Assembly (NCBI GenBank): GCA_013330925.1
Contig: DUHJ01000059.1
Coordinates: forward strand, 1 to 6,261
From: Candidatus Poseidoniaceae archaeon
Lineage (GTDB): Archaea > Thermoplasmatota > Poseidoniia > Poseidoniales > Poseidoniaceae
Length of the DNA: 6,261 bases
Direction of reading: 5' to 3'
Within the stretch, counting starts at the first letter, position 1. Each line of letters opens with the position of its first letter. The notes below the pieces were generated by a model. The model saw nothing but the letters and a program-made list of their open reading frames with translations, did no database searches and was not told the DNA's origin. The translations under genes were made by a program, and so were the position numbers. Positions 5,245-6,261 of the stretch are shown here, in pieces.

Positions 5245-6261
5245 ATGACCGTCGTCGTCATCGCGGAGAAACCCAGCGTTGCAGACGACATTGCCAAGGT
5301 GCTCGGAGCCAAAAATAAGGCCGACGACGCATGGATTGGAGACGACCTTGTGGTCACATGGGCCATCGGACATCTGGTCGAACAGAAGTTCCCAGAGGAC
5401 TACGATCCAGATTTCAAGAATTGGAGGAAGACCATCGACAGACTTCCAATCGTCCCTGAACCGTTCGAATACAAGGCGAAAGGCGGTCGAAACCGCAAGG
5501 TGCTTACGGCGATCAAGAAGCGGATCACGGCCAAGGACGTCACGGAAATTGTGAACGCATGCGACGCTGCACGCGAGGGTGAACTCATCTTCAGGAGCAT
5601 CATTGAGCACACCGGGGCCAAGGCCCCCACCACGCGAATGTGGCTTCAGTCCATGACATCAGGTGCCATCACAAGCGCTTGGGAAAGCCGTCAACCAAGC
5701 ACCACCTTCGACAGCCTTGGCGCAGCAGCTCGCTCCCGCTCTGAGGCGGACTGGATCATTGGCATGAACGGGTCCCGTGTTGGCAACACCTTCCTGAAAG
5801 GCCGTCGGGAGCGAACGACGATCAGCTTGGGTCGCGTCCAAACCGCAACCTTGGCCATGATTGCAGACGAGGAACAACGCATCCTCAGCTATGTCCCTGA
5901 ACCCTTCTGGAACGTCACCGCAGAGGTGCACTCCGGTGGATCAAAATGGTCGGCGCGGTGGATTCGTCGAGAGCACAAAGCCGACGAAAACCGACCTGAG
6001 TACAAGGCCAACCGCATCCTTGACCTCGATGAAAAGGAGGCCGTGGAAGCCGACATCAACGGCGCCTCGACCACGACGGTCTCCGTGCAGGAACGGCCCA
6101 AACATGAGCGCCCTCCCCTCAATTTTGACCTGACAAGCCTCCAGCGCCGAGCCAACAGTTTGTGGTCGTGGCCCTCGCGGCGAACCCTCAGCGTTGCTCA
6201 AGACCTGTACGACCGCTACAAGGTGACCACCTACCCACGTACGGACTCACAATACCTGCCC
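5245..6261 (+). CDS. topB: DNA topoisomerase III (type IA), partial, C-terminus off right edge
   Basis: Type IA topoisomerases cut one DNA strand through a 5'-phosphotyrosine link and pass the other, relaxing and decatenating DNA. The 339 visible codons hold an N-terminal Toprim domain (1 to about 150) with VVVIAEKPSVADDIAKVL (Glu 8) and NACDAAREGELIF (Asp 107, Glu 111, Glu 113), and then WLQSMT (133-138) and RSEADWIIGMNGSR (165-178). Next come the ISLGRVQTATLAMI segment (193-206), RPPLNFDLTSLQ (289-300) and the active-site TTYPRTDSQYL (328-338) with catalytic Tyr 330. The ACDA(A/G)REGELIF and RSEADW motifs are those of bacterial-type TopB; the archaeal enzymes I know have DYDREGE. In the DxDxE metal motif the second Asp is Ala 109, as in the DAGREGE subfamily. 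The rest of the gate and any C-terminal zinc domains lie outside. ATG at 5245 places the Toprim strand at the terminus, as usual. Confidence 0.95.
   Translation, partial: MTVVVIAEKPSVADDIAKVLGAKNKADDAWIGDDLVVTWAIGHLVEQKFPEDYDPDFKNWRKTIDRLPIVPEPFEYKAKGGRNRKVLTAIKKRITAKDVTEIVNACDAAREGELIFRSIIEHTGAKAPTTRMWLQSMTSGAITSAWESRQPSTTFDSLGAAARSRSEADWIIGMNGSRVGNTFLKGRRERTTISLGRVQTATLAMIADEEQRILSYVPEPFWNVTAEVHSGGSKWSARWIRREHKADENRPEYKANRILDLDEKEAVEADINGASTTTVSVQERPKHERPPLNFDLTSLQRRANSLWSWPSRRTLSVAQDLYDRYKVTTYPRTDSQYLP

Overview
The window looks like chromosomal core sequence from a GC-rich archaeon, most plausibly a mesophilic euryarchaeon of the Thermoplasmata / marine group II (Poseidoniales) kind. The direct evidence for an archaeon is an archaeal-type tRNA-splicing endonuclease (EndA), an archease, and an unannotated SRP (7S) RNA with an Alu domain, helix 6 and helix 8. 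A CcmE of the Cys type (CxxxY) fits as well. The lineage assignment is an inference from gene content and composition; nothing in the window proves it.

Layout, left to right. Positions 1-585 (minus) hold the N-terminal 195 codons of a two-repeat tRNA intron endonuclease that runs off the left edge. Divergent from it, 635-2930 (plus) is a tight three-gene unit: a winged-helix protein with a good Shine-Dalgarno site, a PfkB/HldE-like sugar-kinase homologue with several altered active-site motifs, and an archease, with gaps of 12 and 4 bases. The stretch 2930-3227, which no protein explains, is an SRP RNA gene on the minus strand. Its 3' end abuts the archease stop codon, and its likely TATA box overlaps the stop codon of the next gene.

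Further right on the minus strand are ccmE (3258-3644) and pyrD, a class 2 quinone-linked dihydroorotate dehydrogenase (3670-4740), probably transcribed pyrD then ccmE, with the SRP RNA downstream under its own promoter. Divergent from pyrD, on the plus strand, lie an unrecognised 142-residue protein (4794-5222) and a type IA topoisomerase of the TopB/topoisomerase III kind (5245 to the right edge). The topoisomerase is cut just after its catalytic tyrosine motif.

How the genes fit together: endA makes the cut and archease supports the RtcB ligase in tRNA splicing, so the left half is a possible tRNA-splicing neighbourhood with a degenerate kinase-fold protein inside it. The right half contains pyrimidine synthesis coupled to the quinone pool, cytochrome c maturation and DNA topology. 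I see no mobile element, CRISPR array, tRNA or rRNA. The least conventional points are the SRP RNA packed between two stop codons, the degenerate PfkB protein, the Cys-type CcmE and the bacterial-looking TopB.
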